Source: Liolophura sinensis
Lineage: Eukaryota; Mollusca; Polyplacophora; Chitonida; Chitonidae
Reading direction: 5' to 3'
Assembly (NCBI RefSeq): GCF_032854445.1
Contig: NC_088307.1
Location: 2,666,001 to 2,730,000 of the forward strand
Length of the DNA: 64,000 bases
Positions 35,901 to 56,327 of the stretch are shown here, in pieces. The notes beneath the pieces are model-generated. The model was not told the origin of the DNA. It did no database searches and saw nothing but the letters and a program-made list of their open reading frames with translations. The position numbers and the translations under genes were made by a program. Within the stretch, counting starts at the first letter, position 1. Each line of letters begins with the position of its first letter.

Positions 35901-38900
35901 ACTGAGTAAAGTAGAACATAGGTCACACAGTAAAGTAGAACATACGTCACACAGTAAAGTAGAGTATACATGTCACTCAGTAATGTATAGCATACATGTC
36001 ACTCAGTAAAGTAACACATACGTCACACAGTAAAGTAGAACATACATGTCACTCAGTAAAGTAGAGCATACATGTCACTCAGTAAAGTAGAGCATACATG
36101 TCACTCAGTAAAGTAGAGCATACATGTCACTCAGTAAAGTAGAGCATACATGTCACTCAGTAAAGTAGAGCATACATGTCACTCAGTAAAGTAGAGTGTA
36201 CATGTCACTCAGTAAGGTAGAGCATACATGTCACTCAGTAAAGTAGAGCATACATGTCACTCAGTAAAGTAGAACATACATGTAACTCAGTAAAGTAGAA
36301 CATACATGTAACTCAGTAAAGTAGAGCATACATGTCACTCAGTAAAGTAGAGCATACATGTCACTCAGTAAAGTAGAGCATACATGTCACTCAGTAATGT
36401 ATAGCATACATGTCACTCAGTAAAGTAACACATACGTCACACAGTAAAGTAGAACATACATGTCACTCAGTAAAGTAGAGCATACATGTCACTCAGTAAA
36501 GTAGAGCATACATGTCACGCAGTAAAGTAGAGCATACATGTCACTCAGTAAAGTAGAGCATACATGTCACTCAGTAAAGTAGAACATACATGTAACTCAG
36601 TAAAGTAGAACATACATGTAACTCAGTAAAGTAGAGCATACATGTCACTCAGTAAAGTAGAGCATACATGTCACTCAGTAAAGTAGAGCATACATGTCAC
36701 TTAGTAAAGTAGATAGTACATGTCACTCAGTAAGGTAGAGCATACATGTCACTGAGTAAAGTAGAGCATACATGTCACTCAGTAAAGTAGAACATACGTC
36801 ACTGAGTAAAGTAGAACATAGGTCACACAGTAAAGTAGAACATACGTCACACAGTAAAGTAGAGCATACATGTCACTCAGTAATGTATAGCATACATGTC
36901 ACTCAGTAAAGTAGAACATACGTCACACAGTAAAGTAGAACATACATGTAACTCAGTAAAGTAGAGCATACATGTCACTCAGTAAAGTAGAGCATACATG
37001 TCACGCAGTAAAGTAGAGCATACGTCACTCAGTAAAGTAGAACATACGTCACTCAGTAAAGTAGAGCAAACATGTCACTCATTAAAGTAGAGCATACATG
37101 TCACTCAGTAAAGTAGAGTGTACATGTCACAGAAATTTTTTCAATTCAACATATATGAGTATAACACTCTAAACAACAATCAAATAAAACAACAAATAAA
37201 TTCATTCCATATATTTATCATCAATTGAACGTGATGAGTTACCCAGTATAATACCCAGTATAATAACTAACATATTAGACCAAAGATAGGTTTTATTCAG
37301 TATTTAACAATGCTTATCCTAAGAGTTATCAAATAACTGCAAATTATCATTTTTAGCTCGCCTGTAAGAAGAAAGGAGAGGTACTGTGAGAGGCAGATCA
37401 GGGGCTCACAGTGACAGTATCGGTGTCCAGTTCAGGGTCCAAAGTTTTGGCCAATCATAAGGTTGTAATGCCCCACAAAATAGAAGTCTTGTCAGTTGTT
37501 AAAGCTACCTCTTCCCAGGTTGTTTCAATACCTGTCCGTTGGCAAAAAACAAGAGCTTATATGACTGTGAACAAAAGCCATCATCTGGTGCTGTAATGCT
37601 ACCAAGTGTTCTATTGACCTTGAACTCAATGCCATCATGCACTGAAACTTATGGATTCACCAGCTTTCGGCTCCGACCAAATTTTGTGGAGGTCCGCGCT
37701 CTATTTATTAATCGTGTCAATGCATTTGCGCTGTCTCCTGTCATGTGTTGCCATGTCCAGTCTACAAACCACCTATTAACTTTGTGACGGCATATTGGTA
37801 ACTCCGGAGAAGGCTTCCGAGTTAAAACAAAATATGAAAGTTTTGGCTAAGAAATTACTGTTCGACTTTGTCACATTTTCCCCAGAGCTGAGCTTGTGCA
37901 TTACATGTCTCCTTTGTTATGTACACAACACGTGCTAGCTGGCGGCATTTATCAGTCATGTATTGTGCTTTTAGTGAGCTAGCCGTAGGCGGAGAAAGGT
38001 GACATTCAATCTGAACAGAATCAATGACTTTCCATGAACAGGTCATCATTGACACTCTCTCGTGCCAATGGTTATATCATTTCACTCTGTGGACAAAACA
38101 ATTTTATCAGACAAGGATGGCGAGGCTCCACAAGCCAGTAATTTTTAATCGTTAAAAGAAAACAAAAATGCTCTGGAATATAACACATACATGGACTGAT
38201 CTGGCCTTGAAAGCTGTGTGATGCTCAGAGTGTATGACAGATATGTTTTACACTGGCTTCCTGATCTATGCTGATCACAGTTCCTGCTGTGGCTCCCCAT
38301 CGGTCACATACCCGAGGATTCTGGTGGACATGTACAGTATGATAGCGAACTGTACTCCAGTACAACCAGCTTCGTACACAAATTAATTACACAAATGCTT
38401 TGCCACAGTTACAGTAAATAAAAGGAAAAATCTGCTAGGAAGTAATGTAGATGACTTTATTAGCCACATGTTCACGTAACCAATTTGCACAAACAATTGG
38501 TCTGTTTTTGTGTCGTAAAAAAACCGAACAATCAGTTATTAAAACCTGTAACTGATTTTTTGGTTACATCAACCACTCAAATTTCATGGCCTGCTGTGGT
38601 TCTTACCTACTTTTCGCTATACAACGTTTACAAATTACATCTGTCTTTCTGTGTTCATATATATAGAGTTTATTTTCACTTTTTAAACATGTTTAAGGTA
38701 CATGCAAAAGGAGGTTTCCCAACCAATTTTTTGTACCATGGTACATGTATGACATTCTTACCTCCATACTGTCCAGCTTGGGGAGAGCTCAGAGACACGA
38801 AGGAAATGACGTTATGTTTGATTGTTGACAAAACCCCGCGGCAAATCAGACCACCTGTGATTTAAAGACAACATAATATTCAGTCTTATAACAGAGTAAA

Positions 38901-41900
38901 CAAATTAGCCTTACAACACAGTAAACAATTCAGTCTTATAACACAGTAAACAATTCAGTCTTACAACACAGTGAACAATTTGCACTCCTCTGTCCAGAGT
39001 TCAAATGAACTGCAACAGACACTGATCCGTTTCAAATTTAAAATCATTATTACCCTAACCGCTTCTGCAGCCAGTATTTTGAGACATTCTGAGAAACCTA
39101 TGGTGTGTAGAGAAATAATTTGCACTTTCATGAAGCTTGCATCTTTAATGACACAAACAAATCCTTTTTAGTGTCATTTTCATTATAACTGTATGCATAA
39201 ATTCCACTGAAAAAAGTGCTTTAGTGGTTGAAAAGGTTGAAGATTTTCAGTAAGTTTGCTGGAGGGTGGCCCATAATATTACTGTAAAATGGAAGTTATG
39301 CATATACTTATTATGAAAATGATCCTAAAAATTATATATTTATCTCATTAAAGATGCAAGCTTCATAAAACTGAGCTAATAATTTCTCCAAGCCCCAAAG
39401 CTCTCACAGAATGTCTCAAACTGCTGGTTGCAGCGGTGGTTGAAAAGGTTGAAAAATTAGGGTACATAGTCAGTGTTGTATATTCGTATTTATCGCAGCT
39501 GTCCAGACTCTTTAACATGCTTAAACATTACATCCAATGTATGCATACATCAGTAAATTAACCCATATAAAGTTTAAAGTATAGATGCTTAGTTACAAAA
39601 CCAAGACATCACAGCTCGAAATAAGCCGAAATGTGCACACAGATTCGATGTGGTTTGATTTGTTTATTCACCAATTATATGTAAATAAGTCTTGTTTTAA
39701 AAAAGGTGAAGTACCAAGACTGCTAAAAAACAACTGGATTATGAAAAGTGTTAAATTTCATTACAGAGTAACTGGCGAGAACAGAAATCCCTGAGGGCTT
39801 GTTTTATCTGTACGACACATAAAATAATAGTATCTGCTGATAGAGATCAGTAGCAGCATATGCAGTGGTGAACAAATCACAGTTGTGAACAAATCATAAC
39901 CACAGCTGTGAGCAAATCATAACCACAGCTGTGAGCAAATCATAACCACAGCTGTGAGCAAATCATAACCACAGCTGTGAGCAAGTCATAATCACAGTTG
40001 TGAGCAAGTCATAATCACAGTTGTGAGCAAATCATAACCACAGCTGTGAGCAAGTCATAATCACAGTTGTGAGCAAGTCATAATCACAGTTGTGAGCAAG
40101 TCATAACCACAGCTGTGAACAAATCGTAACCACAGCTGTGAACAAATCATAACCACAGTTGTGAAGAAATCATAATCACAGTAATAAACAAATAAACAAA
40201 TAACTCTTAGTAATAAAATATCTCATGTGAATAAAGGTTAGGTGGAGTTTTATACATTAGATAGCAAAATAGAATTCATTATACTCTTAAACAAAGATAA
40301 TGTTAAACAAAAAGAAACTTAAACAAAGAGCAATGTTAATTATTTGGACACAATGTTCTCCACCTGTTACATAGCTTTTCAGCTAATCAATAGCTTCCCC
40401 CCGAAAACCTTGGTATTTTAATTTATCCAATAATATATTATGGCCCACAGTGTCAAAGGCTTTAGAGAGGTCCAAAAATAGAGGCATACATGTAAATCAT
40501 TTTTTCACAGAGAGAGATGGCTGCCAGAGAAGTAGAATGAAAACAGACACATCCAAACTGACATAAAACTGAAAACACTGCCATGTTGTCAATCTTAACC
40601 TATCAGGCAGCTCACATTTATTGTTATAACCTGTTCACAGTGTAGGGTTACTGATTGACGCCATGTTCAGGGAATGGAAAAGATTAGATCCTGTTGCCAT
40701 GCTTACGGTCAGACCTACCTTGAGAAAAACAGACAACATGGACGCCATCTGGGTTCTGCTGAAAGATCTTCTTCATGCGTTCCTTGAAATAGTCGATTTG
40801 CTCCCACATGGGGCGAAGACTGAAGGCGCCATTAAACCCGTTCAGGATCGTCACATTGGTGCCTGGGTGAGCCTTCGTACAACAGAAAACCAATCAATGG
40901 TCACAGGACGTTAAAATCTGAGATTCATCAAACAGAAACCCATCATTTACTCTATCAGGGGTCACATGACAAATTTGCACTTTGTCACATTTTGTTACAG
41001 TCTCATTTATTACCCGCCTATAACATGTGCATGTGCGAAAAGGTTGTGGAGTTGTAGGGTAGATGTTGTCAGAACTCACCACTGGTGTTAACTCAGACAT
41101 GGCATTTAATGCATTTTGTTTTTAAGCGTACACAGCTCAGTTCGGTTTGGTGGAGGCAAAATTCAGGGGAAGAATTAATCTCTAAGGATGACAAAAATAA
41201 AATACAACACAAAATTACCACATCAACAGGAACAAAAAAAAAGCAATGACGGAAGAAAGAAGGCAAATATACGTGCTGTCCCAATCAGTACGCAGGCTGG
41301 GCAGTGGGAGACGGTAGAATACCACACCCTTCATTTAAATACCACAAAAAAGACATGTCTCCCAGTCTAAGGGCAGAACATTTCAGTTGGTTTTTTGCCA
41401 GGAAGTTTTGAGATTTAAGAAAACATTTCATTTGGGTATAGGTCGCTTCATTCAAACTACACGTCCCTAAGTTGACACAACCAGTAGCTGTGAACAATTA
41501 GAAACATGATACATCAGGAAGAAACTGTGGATAACAACACCACTACTGTCCTTCATACCTTTTTTTTTTTTATACGTGGTTACAAAAACACCATAAGCGG
41601 TTACAAACACACCATAAATAAATAGTGCAACAGTACCCGAGCCGCAAACCTTGGGGGTTTGTGCATGCTTTAATCTCTCGTTTTGAAAAGCAGCCTTTTT
41701 TGTCCGCCAAACCTCTGCGCTCTCGCATAATCTGCCTAATCACACACTCATTTTAGAAGTACATGTAGGTGCACCATAATTCTCCTCATTTTGGGGACAA
41801 ATATAAGCAGTGTTGAAAGAAAAATATTACATTTCTTTACCAGCCTTTTGGAAACGTAAAGGTATGAATATGTTGTTCATTAGATAGTCTAACCGTGTGA

Positions 41901-44900
41901 GAAAGAAGAAACTCAATATTCCTGCTATAGCTACATATATATTGGCTAAAATGAGCAGAAAAGGTGTCCAAAAAATCAGAAGAAATAGAGCAGGTGAAGA
42001 AAACTGCATGTATATATTTCTAGAGTACCAATTAAAACCACCGCCCTTTGTGAGGTACACTGTAGCAGAAAACTCTCCTAATTCAACACAGTCCAATTCA
42101 GCTGCAAATAGATTTGAGAATATTACATTATTAGTGAGAGGCTGATCTGCTTGTGACAAAAAAAAAAAAAACTTAAAACGGCCAGCAATACTCACATATA
42201 CTAAACAATTAAGCATACCTTTCAGAGAACACAAAAGTTTCTGATCATACCTGTACATAGGTATATACCATTTACCTGCCTACCTCTTGGATGAACTGCT
42301 TGCAAATCTCATAATGTCTGGGTTCATTAAACAGGCCATGCATTAATATAACATGTTTATGACAAATCGCAGGCAAACCCCAACCCAAATACAAAACGGC
42401 ACAAAATCCGAGCTTTAAACAAAGAGCCATATCACTGACTTTTGCCAGGTCAGTCAGATTAGCAGCAACACAGACCATTTACATGTATACACTTAACATA
42501 TGTATACTCAACAGATAAGGCTTAACACACATTAGCCTTGGTTGTGGGCCAACTGTACAATATAAGAGGGTACATAGGGAGAGGGAGGAGCCATGTACAC
42601 TGGACGGTATTAAAACCGGTTATAATTTCGAGCAATTTTTCACCAACTAATTTACATGCCCTGCTGTATGAGCTATAGTATGGAAGGGCGATTACACCAA
42701 CCCTGAAAGTCTTTGTTAATTAAAATATAACAACAGGGTAGATTGATAGGAAACTTCGTTTATTCTAGTTAATTAAAAAGATGGGATTTCAAAGAAATCA
42801 ATATTGAGAGTAAAATATACGTAAAAGATGCTCCATGAAAATCTCAATAAAACCTTTGGAACAGGTCTCTGTTGTTGGAAGGCATTCATGTTACCCCCAA
42901 TGAATTTTAATGTTGTTGGCCTTGGTGAAAAATGATGTGGAAATTTTACATGTCATGTACAATATCAAAGTCACAGCAATTTACTAGATTTTTCACAAAC
43001 TACACCTGGGGAAAGAAATTCCATGGAATTATAGAGGCTTTACAGTACTGATATTAAACTATGCAGGTATAAAGCAAGAAATATAACAATTTATGAAATG
43101 AGATGTTGGTAATAAAACTAAGGCCTTGTATGTTATTAAAGGAAGAGAAAACATAAAAATGATATAAAGTTCAAAAGAAAGAGTGCAAAAAGTTATTAAT
43201 AAATGTGGTCTTCAATATTTTTTCCAATTTTTCCTTAAACAGAAAAAGACACTTGAAAATAATTTTTGTATGGTGGGTATTTGGGACCACCTTTTGGTAT
43301 TTATAGTCTCTGTTTAATAATGTCATGCATGAGGATGTAACACAGGTTTAACAAATATTTTTGCACTAGAATTTGTTCTTTTCAGCTAACAAATGTATAA
43401 AACCTCAATTTGGATCACATTTATATTAGTAATACGTTCATAAATATTATCATAATTTAGGTTAAATGCATAGGTTTCGATATAAACAACAAATTTACAT
43501 TCAAATAAATTTATTAGTCAAGCATTACATCCTTATTTAGAACATTATTATGCAACAACAACACCAAAAGTTGGTCCCAAATACCCACCATACAAAAATA
43601 TTTTCAAATAAGTTTTGATGCTCTTTCATCTGATTTTGTCATCATTTTTATGTTTTTTCCCCCTTTAACAGACCACTCCATCCAGAACTACATTACAGTT
43701 GTCATGGTTACATTTTTTGTCAATGTAACTCTACCTTACCTCTTTTTTCAATAAATGTAGAAGCTCTGCTAGAGAAATGTGAAACCCTGTCACAGGTCAA
43801 AAGAGACCAACAATACTGGCCTGCATTTCAATACCCCCTTTTTACACATACCACAGAGGTACTGTAACAAAGGCTCTCCCTGTACGACTAAAATCCCTGC
43901 CACCAGATCATTTTCTTTGTTGTCGCTGGTTATGTATTACCTTTCAGCCAGGTAAACAATCTAAACCCCTTTCCAAATCATAGATTATTTCTTTCAAAAA
44001 ACATTGCTTTCATGATTCAGAACAGAATTATCTTGTGCAACATGCTGCAATGACGACGTCAGTCTGATCTAAACTTTTTTCATGATTTAATCTGAAACAA
44101 CTCCTATCTTATGACACACATGCCCAATCACGGTAAAATAAATTAATAATTTTCTATACCCTCAGCCAGTTTCTTAGAAAGTTACTTACTTCCATAAAGG
44201 CTGTTTTTATGTATTTAGATCTGACATAGACGTACTCGCGCGTTGTTACTTCAAACCTTTTTTTTAATGCGGCCAAGTCTGACAGCAAGTCCCACGAGGC
44301 TAGGTGCGTGAGTCTCACTTTCCTATTCTCTACTTCCCAACATATGAGGCAAGTGCACAGAAAAAGAGAGTCAACAAAGTTTACCCCAAATTTATGATTA
44401 TAGCACGTACGTCTAAAGTGAAATGAACTGTGAGTTACGTGGTAAGTGCACCATTCTTCATATGCAGACTATTGGTTTTCAATTTTGGCCGGGTTTTCGG
44501 CACACGTTTACAACCTACCTTTCCATGTCAACATTAAAGATTTGATTTAACCCAGGTCACAGATGTCATTGATGGCTATACTGTCTCTAGGGCCTCATGA
44601 AAAGGGGAAAATACACAAACTCGTTGGTCAAGGCCCGGATCACACATGAAACCAGCATGTTCATGTGATTGAAAGACCAGCATCTTAAACCACTCAGCCT
44701 CAACCAGGATATCCCTTTCCCTGAATAAACTGAGATTTGTGTGGACCTGTTTGACTGTGATGAGCCCTTTTGGGAACATCACAGCTGAGGTTGCTATCAG
44801 GTGGTAAAGTGACGACAATTCACTGAAGAACCAGCCTTTCATAATGAGCATGAGAAGAGGCTCAATGACTACCAAAAGTACAAAAATAGTCTTTACATCT

Positions 44901-45727
44901 GCCACCCGTTTTTACAATATGATGTCTTTGGTGTTTTGAACCAAATCTGTCAACTGATGAAGACAACTGACTTTTTGTCAATGTAACACTTTTGGACACC
45001 TCCAGCCTATTCAACTAATATAAAGGCTCTGCAGCAGAAAAGCAAAACCTTGTCCCATGTCAAATGAGACAAACAGTACTTTCTGAGTTTCAATCTCAGA
45101 AACCCTGTCTTTTAAATATTCACCTCAGATAAAGTATCAAGACACACAAAGAGTTCCAAACTCTGGACAGAATCCACAGTAAGGATATAGTGCCCAGCTG
45201 TTTCCTCAATTAACATCATGATTAACCTACACTGTGACGTAATATGATAAATTCATGACATTGATGTACATCACAGTCATAGTTTCATAATCACCCTAAA
45301 TGACCCTAAAATTTTATACATGACTTAAGTTACCGGTATTCATTATTCCAGATTCTAGGAGCTCTACTGATCTTAGAAAGGAGATCGTAGGAGTGTTAGC
45401 AAGATAAGATGATATCCAACTGGGAAAATGTAAATTTTAGCACCACCAATGCTCTCCGGACATTTATTTGCCTCCCTAAATGGTCTTGTGTGGTCGAATA
45501 CTTGTGCGCTTAATTAAAAAATGTACAAACCAGAAAAACAAAACTAGAAAAAGTTACACAAGTAACCTGTGCACACGTACCTGTTGTATGAATCCATTCA
45601 AATGATCTAGCTCCGTAGTTGTCGCAAAAATCCCGTGCATTAAGATGACATGACGGTACGATGGGACCTCCACGAAAGTAACGAAAAGAGCAGCCAGTTT
45701 TAGCCACTGTGCCGCAGATAGTCCCAT
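23768..45727 (-). CDS. PPT2: Lysosomal thioesterase PPT2-like (gene span)
   Basis: Palmitoyl-protein thioesterase 2 family, an alpha/beta hydrolase that cleaves acyl thioesters such as palmitoyl-CoA in the lysosome. The coding exons, minus strand, are 45581-45727 (1a) or 42284-42430 (1b), then 40719-40872, 38762-38854, 27687-27741, 27212-27264, 26362-26445, 26123-26207, 25371-25425 and 23768-23911. All phases agree and give 289 residues; human PPT2 has about 302. Residues 1-22 are a signal peptide. HVILMHG (26-32) is the first strand and oxyanion loop. The nucleophile is S99 in [16 protein letters not shown] follows at 122-131. The acid is D215 in [11 protein letters not shown] and the base H270 in [10 protein letters not shown]-glycosylation sequons occur at N55, N187, N232 and N276, as expected for a lysosomal enzyme. 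Intron 3 is 11 kb and mostly satellite. Confidence 0.95.
24364..24650. mobile_element. Nested SINE fragments
   Basis: Plus-strand AATATTTCAC-family start at 24364-24440 (GATTGGTGTTTTATGCC, CCAGCATGATGGTGGGAGG). Inverted companion motifs lie at 24555-24600 (TTTTCTCCCACCATAATTC). A B-box-like GTGTTCAAATCCAGCCC is at about 24628. It lies in PPT2 intron 8. Confidence 0.55.
25080..25200 (-). repeat. Dispersed repeat, paired with 45300-45480
   Basis: The reverse complement contains CCAGATTCTGGGAG, AAGATAGGATGA and ACTGGGAACATGTACATTTT, matching the plus-strand segment 45300-45480 (CCAGATTCTAGGAG, AAGATAAGATGA, ACTGGGAAAATGTAAATTTT). Confidence 0.65.
25371..25425 (-). CDS. PPT2: PPT2-like exon 8
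   Basis: Acceptor TCATTTCAG, donor CCA|GTAAGT. Encodes [18 protein letters not shown], including the N232 sequon; matches the FFGFYDANETV region of vertebrate PPT2. Confidence 0.92.
25720..25940 (+). mobile_element. Short MITE-like repeat
   Basis: About 220 bp with inverted ends (left CTAATTCTTCAACCTTTTC, right GAAAAGGTTGAAGATTT) and core GTTATGAAGCTTGTATT, then TTTAATGACACAAA. Other copies lie at 27005-27205 (minus), 39048-39253 (plus), 39290-39475 (minus) and 60885-61060 (minus). Confidence 0.7.
26123..26207 (-). CDS. PPT2: PPT2-like exon 7
   Basis: Acceptor TTTGCACAG, donor AG|GTATAT. Encodes [17 protein letters not shown] with the catalytic Asp (D215). Confidence 0.94.
26362..26445 (-). 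CDS. PPT2: PPT2-like exon 6
   Basis: Acceptor CTCATTTCAG, donor CAAG|GTAAAG. Encodes [19 protein letters not shown]; the DPHH...LYL...FLA pattern is that of PPT2. N187 sequon (NQT). Confidence 0.93.
27005..27205 (-). mobile_element. MITE copy abutting a 5' splice site
   Basis: Copy of the 25720-25940 family in reverse orientation. Its end (GAAAAAGTTGAAGTATTGAG) finishes within about 10 bp of the donor of PPT2 exon 5 (exon ends at 27212). Confidence 0.65.
27212..27264 (-). CDS. PPT2: PPT2-like exon 5
   Basis: Acceptor TTCTTTGCAG, donor AATG|GTTGGT. Encodes [17 protein letters not shown], the GQEFSICNYW segment of vertebrate PPT2. The frame runs open beyond the donor into the adjacent MITE, but exon 6 supplies the correct continuation (DPHH). 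Confidence 0.92.
27687..27741 (-). CDS. PPT2: PPT2-like exon 4
   Basis: Acceptor AAATAATTTCAG, donor AG|GTAACA. Encodes [19 protein letters not shown], matching DTDYLKWLFP....NLYR of the family. Its acceptor lies about 50 bp from the 44-bp array. Confidence 0.93.
27790..28800. repeat. 44-bp tandem repeat in PPT2 intron 3
   Basis: About 23 copies of a 44-bp unit (GCTGCAAAAGAGAGTGTG, GGTTCCATCCCATTCC, TGGGCAGTTT); a few are 42 bp. All frames of both strands are stop-free, producing overlapping ORFs of 114-372 codons that are artefacts. On the PPT2 sense strand each unit contains CACACTCTCTTTTGCAG, a strong acceptor-like motif. Confidence 0.95.
28900..37130. repeat. 8.2-kb satellite, 26-bp unit with higher-order structure
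   Basis: About 320 copies of AGAGCATACATGTCACTCAG plus TAAAGT, with frequent 24-bp variants (AGAACATACGTCACTCAG) and diagnostic variants such as GATAGTACATG, TAATGTATAGCATAC and TAACACATACG. The GATAGTACA variant is at 29522, 30394, 30932, 32312, 33290, 34834, 35812 and 36712. A 2522-bp offset links 31728/34250, 32312/34834, 33290/35812, 33441/35963 and 33671/36193, showing a recent large duplication. It occupies most of PPT2 intron 3. Confidence 0.97.
37131..38761. other. Remainder of PPT2 intron 3
   Basis: No exon recognised on either strand. Short frames between 37411 and 38055 have no supporting splice context. Confidence 0.5.
38762..38854 (-). CDS. PPT2: PPT2-like exon 3
   Basis: Acceptor TTTAAATCACAG, donor GGAG|GTAAGA. 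Encodes [15 protein letters not shown] and [13 protein letters not shown], completing the nucleophile elbow begun in exon 2. Confidence 0.95.
38878..38985. repeat. 25-bp tandem repeat, four copies
   Basis: Unit CAGTCTTATAACACAGTAAA plus CAATT. It starts 24 bp outside the acceptor of PPT2 exon 3. Confidence 0.9.
39048..39475. mobile_element. Two inverted copies of the MITE family
   Basis: Plus copy 39048-39253 (CTTTCATGAAGCTTGCATC, TTTAATGACACAAACAAA) followed by a minus copy about 39290-39475 (GATGCAAGCTTCATAAAAC, GGTTGAAAAGGTTGAA). In PPT2 intron 2. Confidence 0.7.
39865..40190. repeat. 23-bp tandem repeat
   Basis: About 14 copies of GTGAGCAAATCATAACCACA plus GCT, with AACCACAGCT/AATCACAGTT variants. 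In PPT2 intron 2. Confidence 0.93.
40340..40492 (-). mobile_element. Non-LTR retrotransposon reverse transcriptase fragment
   Basis: Minus-strand translation [20 protein letters not shown], then [12 protein letters not shown], a stop, and LKSYVTG. '[14 protein letters not shown]...G..G......SYL' is the palm region of CR1/Jockey-type LINE reverse transcriptases. It is short and interrupted by a stop. Confidence 0.85.
40719..40872 (-). CDS. PPT2: PPT2-like exon 2
   Basis: Acceptor TGTTGTACGAAG, donor CAAG|GTAGGT. Encodes [31 protein letters not shown] and [10 protein letters not shown] with catalytic S99. Both alternative first exons can join it in phase 0. Confidence 0.95.
40873..42283. other. 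PPT2: Intron between exon 1b and exon 2
   Basis: No further exon recognised; poly-T and poly-A tracts near 41561 and 42160. Confidence 0.6.
42284..42430 (-). CDS. PPT2: PPT2-like alternative first exon 1b
   Basis: ATG at 42430 gives 49 codons ending at donor GAG|GTAGGC, phase 0. Encodes [18 protein letters not shown] (signal peptide), then HVILMHGLF and CKQFIQE. It has exactly the same length as exon 1a, with HVILMHG at the same residues (26-32). An in-frame ATG at 42478 would add 16 residues and weaken the signal peptide. The length identity with exon 1a argues for 42430. Transcripts using it would need their own promoter or an upstream noncoding exon. Confidence 0.85.
43140..43664. mobile_element. 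TTAA-flanked MITE, 525 bp
   Basis: Long inverted ends: the left one contains AAAACATAAAAATGA and TGTATGGTGGGTATTTGGGA; the right end is its inverse (TCCCAAATACCCACCATACA, TCATTTTTATGTTTT). TTAA flanks both sides (43136-43139 and 43665-43668), the target duplication of piggyBac-type elements. No coding capacity. Confidence 0.75.
44635..44715 (-). mobile_element. tRNA-like SINE head
   Basis: Minus strand GAGGCTGAGTGGTTTAAGAT then GCTGGTCTTTCAATCAC resembles the 5' half of a Ser/Leu-type tRNA, but the rest does not fold. Confidence 0.45.
45300..45480 (+). repeat. Dispersed repeat, partner of 25080-25200
   Basis: Inverse orientation relative to the copy in PPT2 intron 8; shared blocks are described at 25080. 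Confidence 0.6.
45581..45727 (-). CDS. PPT2: PPT2-like first exon 1a
   Basis: ATG at 45727 gives 49 codons to donor CAG|GTACGT, phase 0. Encodes [18 protein letters not shown] (signal peptide), then HVILMHGIF and LNGFIQQ. It starts 186 bp from the divergent PHYHD1 ATG. Confidence 0.92.
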
Positions 45728-45913
45728 CTTCCCCTTGTGGCTGTCAGGATCGACGTCCAGGTCTGCAATGACAGATCCATTGCCTTCACCGCGAAACTCC
45801 CCGCGGAAGGTTATTTAAACACTTGGCGAGGGGAGGGCTTTCTGAAAATGCCGCGCTGCCATTGGCTAACCCTGGTGGTGTAACCTATTGACCTTTGCGC
45901 TTTCAACAACAAC
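45728..45913. promoter_or_regulatory. Shared divergent promoter PPT2/PHYHD1
   Basis: Only 186 bp separate the two start codons. The interval is richer in G/C and CpG than its surroundings (CCGCGAAACTCCCCGCGG). It contains an inverted CCAAT box (GCCATTGGC, ATTGG at 45861-45865) and GGTTATTTAAAC near 45809. NF-Y-type CCAAT boxes are common in bidirectional promoters. Confidence 0.65.

Positions 45914-56327
<10,414 letters not shown>

Larger units (their letters stand above)
42431..45580. other. Interval between the two PPT2 first exons
   Basis: Holds the TTAA-flanked MITE (43140-43664), a direct repeat pair (43706-43840 and 44970-45095, sharing TTTTTGTCAATGTAAC), a tRNA-like SINE head (44635-44715, minus) and the dispersed repeat 45300-45480. 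Confidence 0.6.

Noticed and set aside
28900-37130. CRISPR-like regular repeat array
   Set aside because: No unique spacers; monomers are contiguous, and the setting is an intron of an animal gene.
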